A stretch of DNA of 64,000 nucleotides from Gordonibacter sp. Marseille-P4307. Its GTDB lineage: Bacteria; Actinomycetota; Coriobacteriia; Coriobacteriales; Eggerthellaceae. Positions 26,010 to 33,967 of the stretch are shown piece after piece. Under the pieces are notes generated by a model. The model was not told the DNA's origin, did not search any database, and saw only the letters and a list, made by a program, of their open reading frames with translations. The position numbers and the translations under genes were made by a program. Within the stretch, counting starts at the first letter, position 1. Every line of letters begins with the position of its first letter. Where the stretch lies: assembly GCF_900604965.1 (NCBI RefSeq), contig NZ_UWPD01000001.1, positions 1,341,311 through 1,405,310 on the forward strand. The letters are read 5' to 3'.

Positions 26010-26486
26010 CTACCGGACAACCCGTTTGACCATGAGCACCTCCGTAGCCTTGCGCCTGAACAGCCCGTCAAGCTCGGTCACCTCGCGGTAACCGCGCTTC
26101 TCGTACATGGACCGGGCGAAGTCGTTGTCCTTGTTCACCAAAAGGAAGGCGTTGGTGCAGACGAGCCGCCTGCCGTCGTCTTCCAGGATCTCGTTCTCGA
26201 AAAAGTCCATGAGCGCGCGACCGAAACCCCTGCCCTGACAGTCCTCCCTGACCACGATCAGATGCAGATAGGGAAACGAACGGAAAGCGCCCCGACGCTG
26301 AAACCACACGACCCCTACCGCCTCGCCGTCATCGGTGGCGAGAAAGCAATCGTCCTCGCTGATTCCCCGTTCGAGCTCGCGACGAAGGAACTCCTCGGTC
26401 GGATAGTAGCCCCTTCCCAGGGCGGTACCGAAGATCAAGCGCGCACACGGGGCCGCTTCTTCCCGTGTCAGCCTTTTCGTTACCAC
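26010..26486 (-). CDS. GNAT-family N-acetyltransferase
   Basis: 158 residues from a GTG at 26486 with a strong AAGGAGG seven bases before it; the start overlaps the PPTase stop. The acetyl-CoA-binding motif is visible as VVREDCQGRGFGRALMDFF (R/Q-x-x-G-x-G/A). Followed by NKDNDFARSMYEKRGYREV, the typical motif B. It would acylate an amine on a small molecule or protein. In the operon it may modify the product or serve in self-protection; the substrate cannot be told. Confidence 0.85.
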   Translation of the reverse strand: MVTKRLTREEAAPCARLIFGTALGRGYYPTEEFLRRELERGISEDDCFLATDDGEAVGVVWFQRRGAFRSFPYLHLIVVREDCQGRGFGRALMDFFENEILEDDGRRLVCTNAFLLVNKDNDFARSMYEKRGYREVTELDGLFRRKATEVLMVKRVVR

Positions 26487-27154
26487 AGCGACCTCCTTCT
26501 CCCTGTTTCCAAAAGCTCCTTGGAAGATGTGAACTCCCAGGAAATCGACTCGTCTTCCGCCGTGCAGACGGAAAGCAGGTAGTCCCTTCCCACTGCAAAG
26601 GTTCGAAACGACGGCCCTTTGCAGCCGTCCGAAAGAACCGGAACACGACCTTCCAGATCGAAGGAGACCGCCTTCAGGTCGTAGCCCAACCCGCAACCCC
26701 GATATTTCCCGAGCGCCTCCTTCAACGTCCAGATAGCGCACGCGAAGCGGTTCCTATGCGCAGGGGCGAGGCGACCGCGCACCGCACGCTCGCCCGCCGA
26801 AAGCACGTGGGAGGCGATGCCCGAAAAGTCACGCGACGCATTCTCGATATCGATTCCGACAGGCCCCTCGCCGAGTGCGCAGACCGCATAATCGCCGGAG
26901 TGGGCGATGCTGAACTGGATGTTCGGCTCGCTCGCGAACGCGGGCTTCCCCTGCGGCCCGCGCACTATATCGAGCTTGCGGGAAGAGGCCCGCTCGGCCA
27001 AAACAAGAGCCAGCAAGTACCCAGTGCTCGAAGCGCTCCGAAAACGTGCACTGGAGGCCTTCTTGTACTGGTTCACCTTCCACTCGGGAAGCGCGCCCCA
27101 ACACTCCTCAAGGGAAGCTTCTTCGTCGACTTCCGCGATCGAGATGAAGGCCAC
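26480..27154 (-). CDS. Sfp-type 4'-phosphopantetheinyl transferase
   Basis: 224 residues from GTG 27154, with AAAGGAG upstream. Motifs of the Sfp/EntD family: GKPAF and IQFSIAHSGDYAVCAL, then the metal-binding VGIDIE, and WTLKEALGKYRG (W-x-x-KEA). It activates the carrier domains of the operon: three free carriers and the NRPS PCP. First gene after the promoter and operators at about 27.2 kb, a sensible place for a gene that must act early. Confidence 0.92.
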   Translation of the reverse strand: MAFISIAEVDEEASLEECWGALPEWKVNQYKKASSARFRSASSTGYLLALVLAERASSRKLDIVRGPQGKPAFASEPNIQFSIAHSGDYAVCALGEGPVGIDIENASRDFSGIASHVLSAGERAVRGRLAPAHRNRFACAIWTLKEALGKYRGCGLGYDLKAVSFDLEGRVPVLSDGCKGPSFRTFAVGRDYLLSVCTAEDESISWEFTSSKELLETGRRRSLW

Positions 27155-27172
27155 GCGCTTCTCCTTTCGAAG

Positions 27173-27205
27173 TTAGCTTTAACTAATCAAGTTAGGCGTT
27201 ACTAA
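27173..27205. promoter_or_regulatory. Tandem TTAG-N6-CTAA operators before the biosynthetic operon
   Basis: Two palindromes, TTAGCTTTAACTAA (27173-27186) and TTAGGCGTTACTAA (27192-27205), lie 19 bases apart between the start codon of the PPTase and its promoter. TTAG-N6-CTAA is the core repeated in the 19-base DtxR/IdeR iron-box consensus; extended over 19 positions these sites match it at 12 and 11 positions. A third copy precedes the MFS gene (28589). Site 2 overlaps the predicted -10, the layout of a repressor. Confidence 0.68.
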
Positions 27206-27232
27206 CTGTATACAAAAAAGCGAGTGTGTCAA
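27205..27232 (-). promoter_or_regulatory. Predicted sigma-70-type promoter of the biosynthetic operon
   Basis: On the minus strand TTGACA (27232-27227) is followed after 16 bases by TACAGT (27210-27205), a perfect -35 with a 4/6 -10. Transcription would begin at about 27198 and read the PPTase gene. The -10 is covered by the downstream operator, consistent with repression. Confidence 0.6.
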
Positions 27233-27290
27233 AGGAAAAATTGCCGCAAATATCTTCTAAGTTGAATAAAACGCGCGAAAGGCAGCGGAA

Positions 27291-28547
27291 CTAAGCTGCC
27301 CCGTCCGAAAACGAAGGACGCGCCGCCTGCGACTTCACCCTATAGGGCGCATACAGGAGCAACGCGGCAGCCCCCAGCATATCGGCGCAGGCGAGCATCG
27401 CCAGAACGTAAGCGGGATCAAGACCGAGCTGCAAAATAAGCCCGCCTGCAGCTGGCGACGCAACGGCCCCCAAACGACCGAACCCGAGCGTGAATCCGAG
27501 CGCCGCAGAACGGGACTCCTCGGGGAAGGCATTCGAAACGAGCGCATTCGTCAAGTTCTGGGCGCTGATGGCGCCCACGCCGGCAAAGAACACCAGAACC
27601 ACCAGCGCAACGCTCCCCTCGGGACGCGCAGCAACCCCCAGAAGACAGAGAGTCGCAAGGGCGGCGCTCGTCATGGCCACGCCCTTCGCAGAAACCTTCG
27701 TTGCAAGCCAGGCCGTCACGAGCGAACCGAGCACGCATCCGAAGTTCAGGACGACCATCATTTGCAGCGAGTTCTCCAAAGGCAGATTGAATTCGCGCAT
27801 GAGCTGGGCGAGCCAGGTGCTGATACCGTAGTAGGCCATAAGGAACAGAAACGTGGTCAACGCCAGCAGGCACAGGCGGAAGAGCGCGCGACCCTCGAAA
27901 CGCACCGGGGCCGTCGGATGTCCGTTCGATCGCGCGGTTCGAGACAGGCGCGGCGATTGCTCCACCTGCTTCGCCACGAACGGCATGATGAACGCGAGCA
28001 GAACGAGTCCGATCAAGCCGGCGACGAACATGAGGGGCCGCCATCCGAAGACCGAGAGGAGCGCGGCGCACAGAAACGCCGCCATAAGACCCCCGAACGG
28101 TATCCCCGTCATAACGATGCTGATGACCAGGGCGGACATACGACGCGTCGAATAGGCGCGCGCAAGCGACATCGCAACGGGAAGCACGACCCCCAGCCCC
28201 AACCCCGCCAGCGCGCGCAGAGCACCGAGCACCGCACCCGAGGGAGCGAACGCCGCCGCTGCGACAGCCAGGCTGAACCAGATGACGCCGAAGGCAATCG
28301 TGCGAACGTAGCCGAGCCTGCGTTTCACGGCACCTGCCGAAATACCGCCGAAGAACATACCCAAAAAGGTCATGCTTCCGATGAAACCGGCAGCGGCCTT
28401 ATCGACGCCCATATCGGCATCGCCGATCAGAGGCGGAATCAGACTGCTGTAGATAATCAAATCGAAGCCCTCGCAGAGCATAACGCATGCCATGCCGAAG
28501 ACGATAGGCCAGTTCACCAGTCGAGAAAACGGTGATGAGATTCCCAC
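27291..28547 (-). CDS. MFS transporter of the aromatic acid/proton symporter (AAHS) type
   Basis: 418 residues from GTG 28547 (AAGGAGG six bases upstream), with twelve predicted spans. The first span region (LCEGFDLIIYSSLIPPL) carries the GFDL-type charged motif of AAHS transporters such as PcaK, BenK and MhbT, and AGAVKRRLGYVRT is the MFS loop 2-3 motif. Such proteins import benzoates and related aromatic acids. It is in the same orientation as the biosynthetic operon, 137 bases upstream, and shares its operator. Import of a hydroxybenzoate starter for the aryl ligase is an attractive reading; efflux of the product is the alternative. Confidence 0.8.
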   Translation of the reverse strand: MGISSPFSRLVNWPIVFGMACVMLCEGFDLIIYSSLIPPLIGDADMGVDKAAAGFIGSMTFLGMFFGGISAGAVKRRLGYVRTIAFGVIWFSLAVAAAAFAPSGAVLGALRALAGLGLGVVLPVAMSLARAYSTRRMSALVISIVMTGIPFGGLMAAFLCAALLSVFGWRPLMFVAGLIGLVLLAFIMPFVAKQVEQSPRLSRTARSNGHPTAPVRFEGRALFRLCLLALTTFLFLMAYYGISTWLAQLMREFNLPLENSLQMMVVLNFGCVLGSLVTAWLATKVSAKGVAMTSAALATLCLLGVAARPEGSVALVVLVFFAGVGAISAQNLTNALVSNAFPEESRSAALGFTLGFGRLGAVASPAAGGLILQLGLDPAYVLAMLACADMLGAAALLLYAPYRVKSQAARPSFSDGAA

Positions 28548-28588
28548 GTCGCGCCTCCTTCGCATCTGATGGCATTGCCGCCTTTTTA

Positions 28589-28602
28589 TTAGATGTTCCT
28601 AA
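28589..28602. promoter_or_regulatory. TTAG-N6-CTAA operator before the MFS gene
   Basis: TTAGATGTTCCTAA, 42 bases before the MFS start codon. Extended to 19 bases it matches the DtxR/IdeR box at 13 positions, the best of the three copies in the window. It links this gene to the biosynthetic operon's regulation. Confidence 0.6.
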
Positions 28603-28629
28603 CTTATCACAGGAAGGACCCTATTCCAG

Positions 28630-28660
28630 AAAAAAGCGACCCCGGCGGGATCGCTTTTCT
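28630..28660. terminator. Bidirectional terminator-like hairpin
   Basis: AAAAGCGACCCC (about 28632) pairs with GGGATCGCTTTT with one mismatch around a short loop, flanked by A-rich and T-rich runs. It lies just downstream of the broken membrane-protein gene on the minus strand and upstream of the MFS promoter. Confidence 0.7.
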
Positions 28661-28730
28661 CGATCGCTTTTCTCGGCGGGATCGCAGGGCATTGCGGCGT
28701 CGGGATGCTCAAGGCCTGCGGAACAACGTG

Positions 28731-29530
28731 CTAGAAAACGGGCTTCTTTCCGTTCTCCAGACGGGCGGGCTTTTTGGGCAGCCTGGCGTAGACGACGACG
28801 TCGTACGCTGCGAAGGCGAGCACGCCCGCTCCCATGACGTAATACCACGGGTTGTTCTCGAACGCGAAGTACGGGCTGATGAGGCTCCACATATTGCCCA
28901 GCGGGTTGAACGACATGACGCACACGAGCACGAGCGTGACGACGAGCTGCCAGCAGCTCCCCAAAAGCGTATTGCGCTCGCGCCAGAACAGACCCGGGCG
29001 CATACGATGATGACCTGCGTGAAGATCCAGAACTTGAACATGCTCGCATCACCGAGCTCCACGCGCAGGAAATTGAGCGCAACGAAGAAAATCAGGATCT
29101 GCGCGCAGATCACGAACACGGCATGCCCGACCGTGGCATCCTTGCCCCACATCTCCCAACGCTCGACGGTCACGGTCTTGTACAGGCAGTAGATTTCGAC
29201 GCCAACCCACACGGCCTCGCCAACCGCCCCGAGCATGAAGAACCAGAAGCCTCCGACCGCATCGTAAGCCGAAAGGAAGGCCCAGACGCCCATGAAGTCG
29301 GCCGCACAGTAGAACGTATGCATCCAGACAGGGTACGGACCTGCACCCTCGCGGTTGACCAAGATAACCGAGTACACGTACACCATGAACCCGAGGAAGA
29401 ACGTGAAGAGCGTAGCGAACAGCGCCATGCCGAAGGCGGGGTTCTCGGGGCTGAGGCTGTACGTGAAGTCGCTCAGCTGAAGCTCGACCCCCTGCGGATA
29501 ACTCGCGAAAACGCTTTTGATAAGGTCCAT
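28731..29530 (-). pseudogene. Integral membrane protein of unknown function, frameshifted
   Basis: From ATG 29530 (GAGGAG upstream) the frame encodes five or so hydrophobic spans (for example NPAFGMALFATLFTFFLGFM) up to IFTQVIIV near 29005, after which it degenerates into Ser/Arg-rich nonsense. The adjacent frame resumes at once with MRPGLFWRERNTLLGSC and two more spans, ending in GKKPVF at 28731. Joining the frames gives a continuous polytopic protein of about 265 residues, so a single frameshift near 29000 has broken the gene (or a sequencing error is present). I do not recognise the family. Confidence 0.65.
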
Positions 29531-29639
29531 TATGCACTCCTCGCTATCGTCGGGCTTCGACAGCTGCCGGGCAGCCACTAACGAACGCCATGATCACCAC
29601 GGCATTCGGGTCGGCGAAAACATTGGCCATGCCCTCGGC

Positions 29640-30579
29640 AGTTCTCCTCCGACGCGGAGGGCTCCGTGGACTCCACCTTCGCCGCCTTCTACGAGGTCTA
29701 CGAGGCGGACATGCGCCCCCGCCTGCGCGAGCACACCTGGTACACCAAGAGCTACATGATTGAGGGCAAGATCCTGCCGTACTTTGGCAACATGCGTGTG
29801 GACGAGATAGAGCCCATCGACGTGGTGCGCTGGCAGAACCGCCTCATGGCCTACCGCAACGAGAAGGGCGAGCCCTACGCGCCCACCTACCTGCGCTCGG
29901 TGAACAACCAGCTCTCCGCCATCTTCAACCACGCCGTGCGCTACTACGGTCTCAAGAGCAACCCCTGCGCGAAGACCACGCGCAGGGGCTCGTCCAAGGG
30001 CGGCGAGATGCTTTTCTGGACGCGCGAGGAGTACCTGCGCTTCGCCGACGCGGTGTCCGACAAGCCGGAGAGCTACTACGCCTTCGAGATCCTCTACTGG
30101 TGCGGCCTGCGCCTGGGCAGCTGTTGGCCCTCACGCCGGGAGACTTCGACTTCTCCCGTTCCGAGCTCAAGGTGACGAAGTCCTACCAGCGCCTTCACGG
30201 GCGCGACGTGGTGACGCCGCCCAAGACGCCGAAGTTCGTGCGCACCATCGTGATGCCCAAGTTCCTCACCGACGAGCTCGAGCAGTGGGTTGGCTCGCTT
30301 CCGACCGGAGAGGACGAGCGCATCTTCACCTTCACCAAGGCCAAGCTCCACCACGAGCTCGACTGCGGCTGCAAGATCTCGCATGTCAAGCGCATCCGCA
30401 TCCACGACCTGCGCCACAGCCACGTCTCGCTGCTCATAGAGATGGGCTTCTCCGCCGTGGCCATAGCCGAGCGCCTGGGCCACGAGAGCTCGGACGTGAC
30501 CTTCCGCTACGCGCACCTCTTCCCCGACAAGCAGGGCGAGATGGCGCGCGCCCTCGACGCGACCAGGGCGGGCATCTGA
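29640..30579 (+). pseudogene. Tyrosine recombinase (phage/ICE integrase), N-truncated and frameshifted
   Basis: The first frame (29666-30175) contains a core-binding domain (YFGNMRVDEIEPIDVVRWQ, SVNNQLSAIFNHAVRYYGL) and reaches YWCGLRLG with the first catalytic Arg; it then shifts. The second frame (to 30579) continues LLALTPGDFDFS and holds the rest of the catalytic site: HDLRHSHVS and LGHESSDVTFRYAHLFP with the nucleophilic Tyr. The junction at about 30117 lacks one G compared with the expected GLRLGELLALTP. The N-terminal arm-binding domain is missing as well, the homology starting abruptly near 29640. It is the relic of an integrated element whose left boundary probably lies here. Confidence 0.82.
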
Positions 30580-30947
30580 TGCCGTGCCCGAACGACCGCA
30601 GGAGAAGGAGCGTCACGGTGGCCTTCAGGATGACGCCGGAGCAGAAGCGCTGGCTCGACCGCGTGGCGGCGGAGAGCGGCATGAACAAGCAGGACTTCAT
30701 CATGGCGAGGCTGCACGACGAGGCCATCACCGTGTTGCCGAACATCCGGGTGTACCGAGCCCTGCGCGAGAACATGCTGGAGCTGCTTCGGGAGCTGTCG
30801 CGGATACGGGCCGGCGGCGCCGTCGACGAGCGGCTTCACGACGAGGTTGAGCGCCTGACCAAGGAATTCATCGACCTGCGCGGAGAGATGAACGCCACCA
30901 CCGTGAACACCGAGCGGCACGACATCCTCGAGATGAGCCGCCGATAG
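30579..30947 (+). CDS. Small mobilisation-type (MobC/ribbon-helix-helix-like) protein
   Basis: 122 residues, starting at an ATG that overlaps the integrase stop (TGATG). The N-terminal part RRRSVTVAFRMTPEQKRWLD and SGMNKQDFIMARL fits a ribbon-helix-helix/MobC-like fold used by conjugative and mobilisable elements, followed by a helical coiled-coil-like C-terminus. Coupled to an integrase, it is likely an accessory DNA-binding protein of the former element. Its frame is intact. Confidence 0.65.
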   Translation: MPCPNDRRRRSVTVAFRMTPEQKRWLDRVAAESGMNKQDFIMARLHDEAITVLPNIRVYRALRENMLELLRELSRIRAGGAVDERLHDEVERLTKEFIDLRGEMNATTVNTERHDILEMSRR

Positions 30948-31318
30948 CCCCACGTGCCTGGCAGAGGGCAGAAGCACCGCCCCTCGTGGCGGTGAGAGCA
31001 ACGTTGCCAGCGCGCGCACCCTCCAGAGCCCGAGACGCCCCTGCGACGCACCCTGACGCTTCCCCTTGGTCCTGTGAGGACATCCAATGCCTCCTTGCAC
31101 CTTGCCCGCCTCCAGGGGCTCTCCTTGGACTCTTGCAGGCTCGCCGGGAACCGCTTACGGCCGCAAGGGCCGCAAAAACTTTTCGCCGGGCACAGAGCGC
31201 CCTTGCGAAAACTCAGGCCCTCTGGGTTTTGCTTTCCCCCTTGCGCCCGCGCGAACCCCGCCGGCATGCGAGCCACAAGGCGCGCCGCCGGGGCGGGCCG
31301 GGAGCTAAGGAGGACATT
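30948..31318. other. GC-rich intergenic stretch, no supported gene
   Basis: About 370 bases between the MobC-like and YraN-like genes. Short open frames on both strands show no recognisable protein. The last 15 bases hold the strong AAGGAGG ribosome-binding site of the next gene. Confidence 0.5.
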
Positions 31319-31660
31319 ATGGAAGCCATCGACACCAGGGCCAAGAAGGGCATCAGGGTCTACCTCGAGCGCAGGGGCTTCGAGATCTTGGAGGAAGGCT
31401 GGGCGCACGGCGGCGACTTCATCGCCCGCGATGAGGACGAGCTGGTCTTCGTCCACTGCCAGGTCACGCAGAACGGCGGCGAGGGATTCCCCGAGGAGGA
31501 TGCGGATCGCACGGCGCTCGAACGGCTGGCGGCTGCCTACCTCGCCGAGCACCTGGACTCCGAGGACATTCGGATCAGGTTCGACGTCGTGAGCATGCTC
31601 ATCGTCGGCGAGAGCCGGGCGCTTCTCCGCCACCACCTCAACGCGCTCGGCACGCTCTAA
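31319..31660 (+). CDS. YraN/UPF0102-like protein with altered active site
   Basis: 113 residues with AAGGAGG six bases before ATG 31319. The order of elements is that of YraN-family endonuclease-like proteins: KKGIRVYLERRGFEILEEGW, then a GGDFIARDEDELVFVHCQV segment, an LERLAAAYLAEH helix and a C-terminal IRFDVVSMLIVGESRALL. In the family the second segment reads EIDLI...VFVEVK; here the E-x-K is H-x-Q, so the metal-binding triad is incomplete. A non-catalytic relative is therefore likely. A decayed copy of its C-terminus lies at 60688-60802. Confidence 0.68.
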   Translation: MEAIDTRAKKGIRVYLERRGFEILEEGWAHGGDFIARDEDELVFVHCQVTQNGGEGFPEEDADRTALERLAAAYLAEHLDSEDIRIRFDVVSMLIVGESRALLRHHLNALGTL

Positions 31661-31668
31661 GCGCAGGG

Positions 31669-31698
31669 CGCCCCCAGGAGCTCCGGCTCCCGGGGGCG
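31669..31698 (+). terminator. GC-rich hairpin after the YraN-like gene
   Basis: CGCCCCC followed by AGGAGC and its complement GCTCC then GGGGGCG form a stem starting nine bases after the stop codon. The T-run is weak (TCTGGTCT), so termination strength is uncertain. Confidence 0.55.
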
Positions 31699-31724
31699 TC
31701 TGGTCTATAGGCTGCTTGCTCTGT

Positions 31725-32489
31725 CTACCGGGCGATGATGACAGTAACGAACCCAGGATCTATCTTCTCCAGATCGCGCTTGAGGCCGGTTGGATTGCGG
31801 ACACGTCTGTCCGGGTCGTAGATGAAGCAGAAAAGCCGCTCGCATCCCGGATGCCCCTTGTAATGGGGAATGTCGATGCTCAACTCATCGCCAAGATTCT
31901 TGTCGCGCAAGCCATTACGTGTCATCTTCACCTCAATGAAGCGCGCCTCATCTTTTAGAAAGAGATCAATGCGCGAGTTCTTTCCGGCGAAACTTGGCAC
32001 GGCTTCTTCATCGCGTACATCGTCGAAGTAGGCTAGGCAAATAGATCTGAGAAGATCTTGGACGTCGTATTCATCATTGATTGCATACCTGTCTCTCCCG
32101 TTATGCCTACGATTAATTGAGGCGACAACATCAGGAAATCTGTTGAGCATGCTCTCAATGACCGCATCAACATCATCCTCGTTAGTTTCGTCAAGATTGA
32201 TAATGCCGTTCTCGATTGCTTCACGCACACCTTGCAGTTGTCCCTGCCATTCCTCGGCAGTAGAGGTGTGATTAGTCTCTTCCTCCTCTAGCTTCTTAAG
32301 CAGCGTCTGTTGGTGCTCAGGCAAGACCTCATGCAGCATCATTGCTGCCGTAGCCTGCCAAGGGGAATAAAGCTCCGACTTTACCCAAGGTCCTCCAAAG
32401 ACGCCGTTGACGAAATAGGAAGTATCGAGTACCGCTTTACCTTCTTCGATTAATGATTCAAGCTTTGCAACGGCATCGTCTTTATTCAT
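31725..32489 (-). CDS. PD-(D/E)XK nuclease-fold protein associated with McrBC
   Basis: About 254 residues from ATG 32489, which follows the upstream stop by one base and has AAGGA four bases before it; an ATG at 32501 is an alternative. The C-terminal half carries the PD-(D/E)XK core: SRIDLFLKDEARFIEVKMT, with Asp and E-x-K, after a helical DVQDLLRSICLAYFDDV segment. The N-terminal half is helical (ATAAMMLHEVLPEHQQTLL). It is the last gene of a four-gene run with mcrB, mcrC and a DUF6508 gene. It probably contributes an extra nuclease to the defence locus. Base composition is lower in GC than in mcrB, suggesting separate acquisition. Confidence 0.75.
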   Translation of the reverse strand: MNKDDAVAKLESLIEEGKAVLDTSYFVNGVFGGPWVKSELYSPWQATAAMMLHEVLPEHQQTLLKKLEEEETNHTSTAEEWQGQLQGVREAIENGIINLDETNEDDVDAVIESMLNRFPDVVASINRRHNGRDRYAINDEYDVQDLLRSICLAYFDDVRDEEAVPSFAGKNSRIDLFLKDEARFIEVKMTRNGLRDKNLGDELSIDIPHYKGHPGCERLFCFIYDPDRRVRNPTGLKRDLEKIDPGFVTVIIAR

Positions 32490-32490
32490 G

Positions 32491-32919
32491 TCATCCTTCA
32501 TCCCCATCTTGCTCGTCAATCTCGCGCAGCCGCACAAGCCAGCGCCTTATGCTTCCATCCTCAAAGAAGCCGAGCAGAGCTCCATCGCAGAAGCGTTCTG
32601 CTCTCACAGCTCCCAGTAAAAGTGCCATTACTGCCTGGCCGCTGAGTTTCGATACATCTGCCTCGGACATTGCCTGGCTATCCCACTCGAGTCCGTTGTG
32701 CTCGAGTATGTCGCGGTAATGTGTGAGCTTATATTCCGGGTGCTCGTCCACAAAGCCATAGATTGCCTGGTCAACTTCCGTGACTGTCGTTACATAGTCC
32801 ACGTAGGGCATCTGGATTGGGTCGTCCATGGTGCCCTTGCTCTCTCGGTCTACGACCCAGCTGCCAAATCTCTCGGCTTTCTCAATGGCAGGTAGGTGCT
32901 TCGTTAGTCCTTCAAACAT
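32491..32919 (-). CDS. DUF6508-like protein
   Basis: 142 residues from ATG 32919, which overlaps the mcrC stop and has GGGAGG upstream. The pattern LPAIEKAERFGSW, MPYVDYVTTVTEVDQAIYGF and DGALLGFFEDGSIRRWLVRL is that of the small DUF6508 family, of unknown function, often in mobile or defence neighbourhoods. Tight coupling to mcrC suggests an accessory part in the McrBC operon. Confidence 0.7.
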   Translation of the reverse strand: MFEGLTKHLPAIEKAERFGSWVVDRESKGTMDDPIQMPYVDYVTTVTEVDQAIYGFVDEHPEYKLTHYRDILEHNGLEWDSQAMSEADVSKLSGQAVMALLLGAVRAERFCDGALLGFFEDGSIRRWLVRLREIDEQDGDEG

Positions 32920-33967
32920 AGGCCGCCTCCCTTGAGAAATGAGCGTATGCAATCTCATCGAGCTGCGAGCGTATCGCCTCAAAGGGCTGGTTCAGATCGA
33001 GCGTTTTCACGCTAATCTGGTTGCCGCTCATCTGGTACACGCCGTCCGGCTGGATTTCTTCATCCGTCTTGGCATAGAGCAGCATTCCTAACACGCCATG
33101 CGGCTCAGTCGTGTCAGCTAGCTCCGCTTCCTTGTTCTTCACGTAGGTGAAGATCTGGTACAGGTTGCCCGAGTGGACGCTTCGCTTGTCGAACTGCTGT
33201 TGCATTGTGCGGCTGTAGTACTTTGCGTCGATGATGAGAACAGTTCTGCCTTGTGCGAGCGTTATGTCGGTATGCATGGCGGGGAGCATGTCATCGAAGC
33301 CGTCGTCGAGAGCCCAACTGATGTACGGCGCCCCTGCGGAGAGCTCTGGGTGCTCGCGCCTGTAGTACTCGAGAATGAACTTCTCGTACAGGTGGCTCAT
33401 GCGCGGCTCGTCTAGGAAGCTCATCATGCGGAGGCTCCCGTCCTCCTGCGTCTGGAGGAGGCCCTTCACGACCAGCCAGCACACGTTCATGAACATGCGG
33501 TAGGCCTGGTTGTTCCGGTCGAAGCGCATGTGCCAGTCCTCATGCACAAGGTCTACGTCGTCCACGTCCGCGAAGTACGGGAGCAGCCGCCTTAGCGCCT
33601 TCTTACGCGCCTTGTCGATGTCCGAACGGACCAGGAGCACAATCGTCGCCTTGAGAATGCGGTTCATGCGGGTGTCCGTGCTGAACTCGTCGTAGCTGCA
33701 GACCAGCTGCCTGCGAAGAATCGAGCGCGCCTTCAGAGACCCGGAAAGTTCGATCTTTCCCCTCGGAGAGGAGAGCGCCTCCTCTCGGTCGACGTATTCC
33801 CGGCCAAGGCCGCGCTTGAGCTGCAGGCTCACGCCCCGCGCCAGTATCTCGGCGAGAAGGTCGGCGGTGTTTCCGAACTCCTCGGCGGCGATGTCGCGGT
33901 AGCCCTGCCCCTGCAGCGTCTGGAACGCGTAGGCGAGCATGTGGTAGATGTTCTGAATCCGAATCAC
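32912..33967 (-). CDS. mcrC: McrC-type subunit of a modification-dependent restriction system
   Basis: 351 residues from the GTG at 33967 (VIRIQNIYHMLAYAF is the typical McrC start), overlapping the mcrB stop by GTGA. The N-terminal region is the usual McrC helical/beta module; the C-terminal PD-(D/E)XK nuclease is seen in DITLAQGRTVLIIDAKYYS, where Asp, D-x-K supply the active site, followed by YQIFTYVKNKEA. McrC binds the McrB hexamer and performs double-strand cleavage of DNA containing modified cytosine. Intact frame. A decayed relative lies at 40123-40735. Confidence 0.9.
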   Translation of the reverse strand: MIRIQNIYHMLAYAFQTLQGQGYRDIAAEEFGNTADLLAEILARGVSLQLKRGLGREYVDREEALSSPRGKIELSGSLKARSILRRQLVCSYDEFSTDTRMNRILKATIVLLVRSDIDKARKKALRRLLPYFADVDDVDLVHEDWHMRFDRNNQAYRMFMNVCWLVVKGLLQTQEDGSLRMMSFLDEPRMSHLYEKFILEYYRREHPELSAGAPYISWALDDGFDDMLPAMHTDITLAQGRTVLIIDAKYYSRTMQQQFDKRSVHSGNLYQIFTYVKNKEAELADTTEPHGVLGMLLYAKTDEEIQPDGVYQMSGNQISVKTLDLNQPFEAIRSQLDEIAYAHFSREAAYV

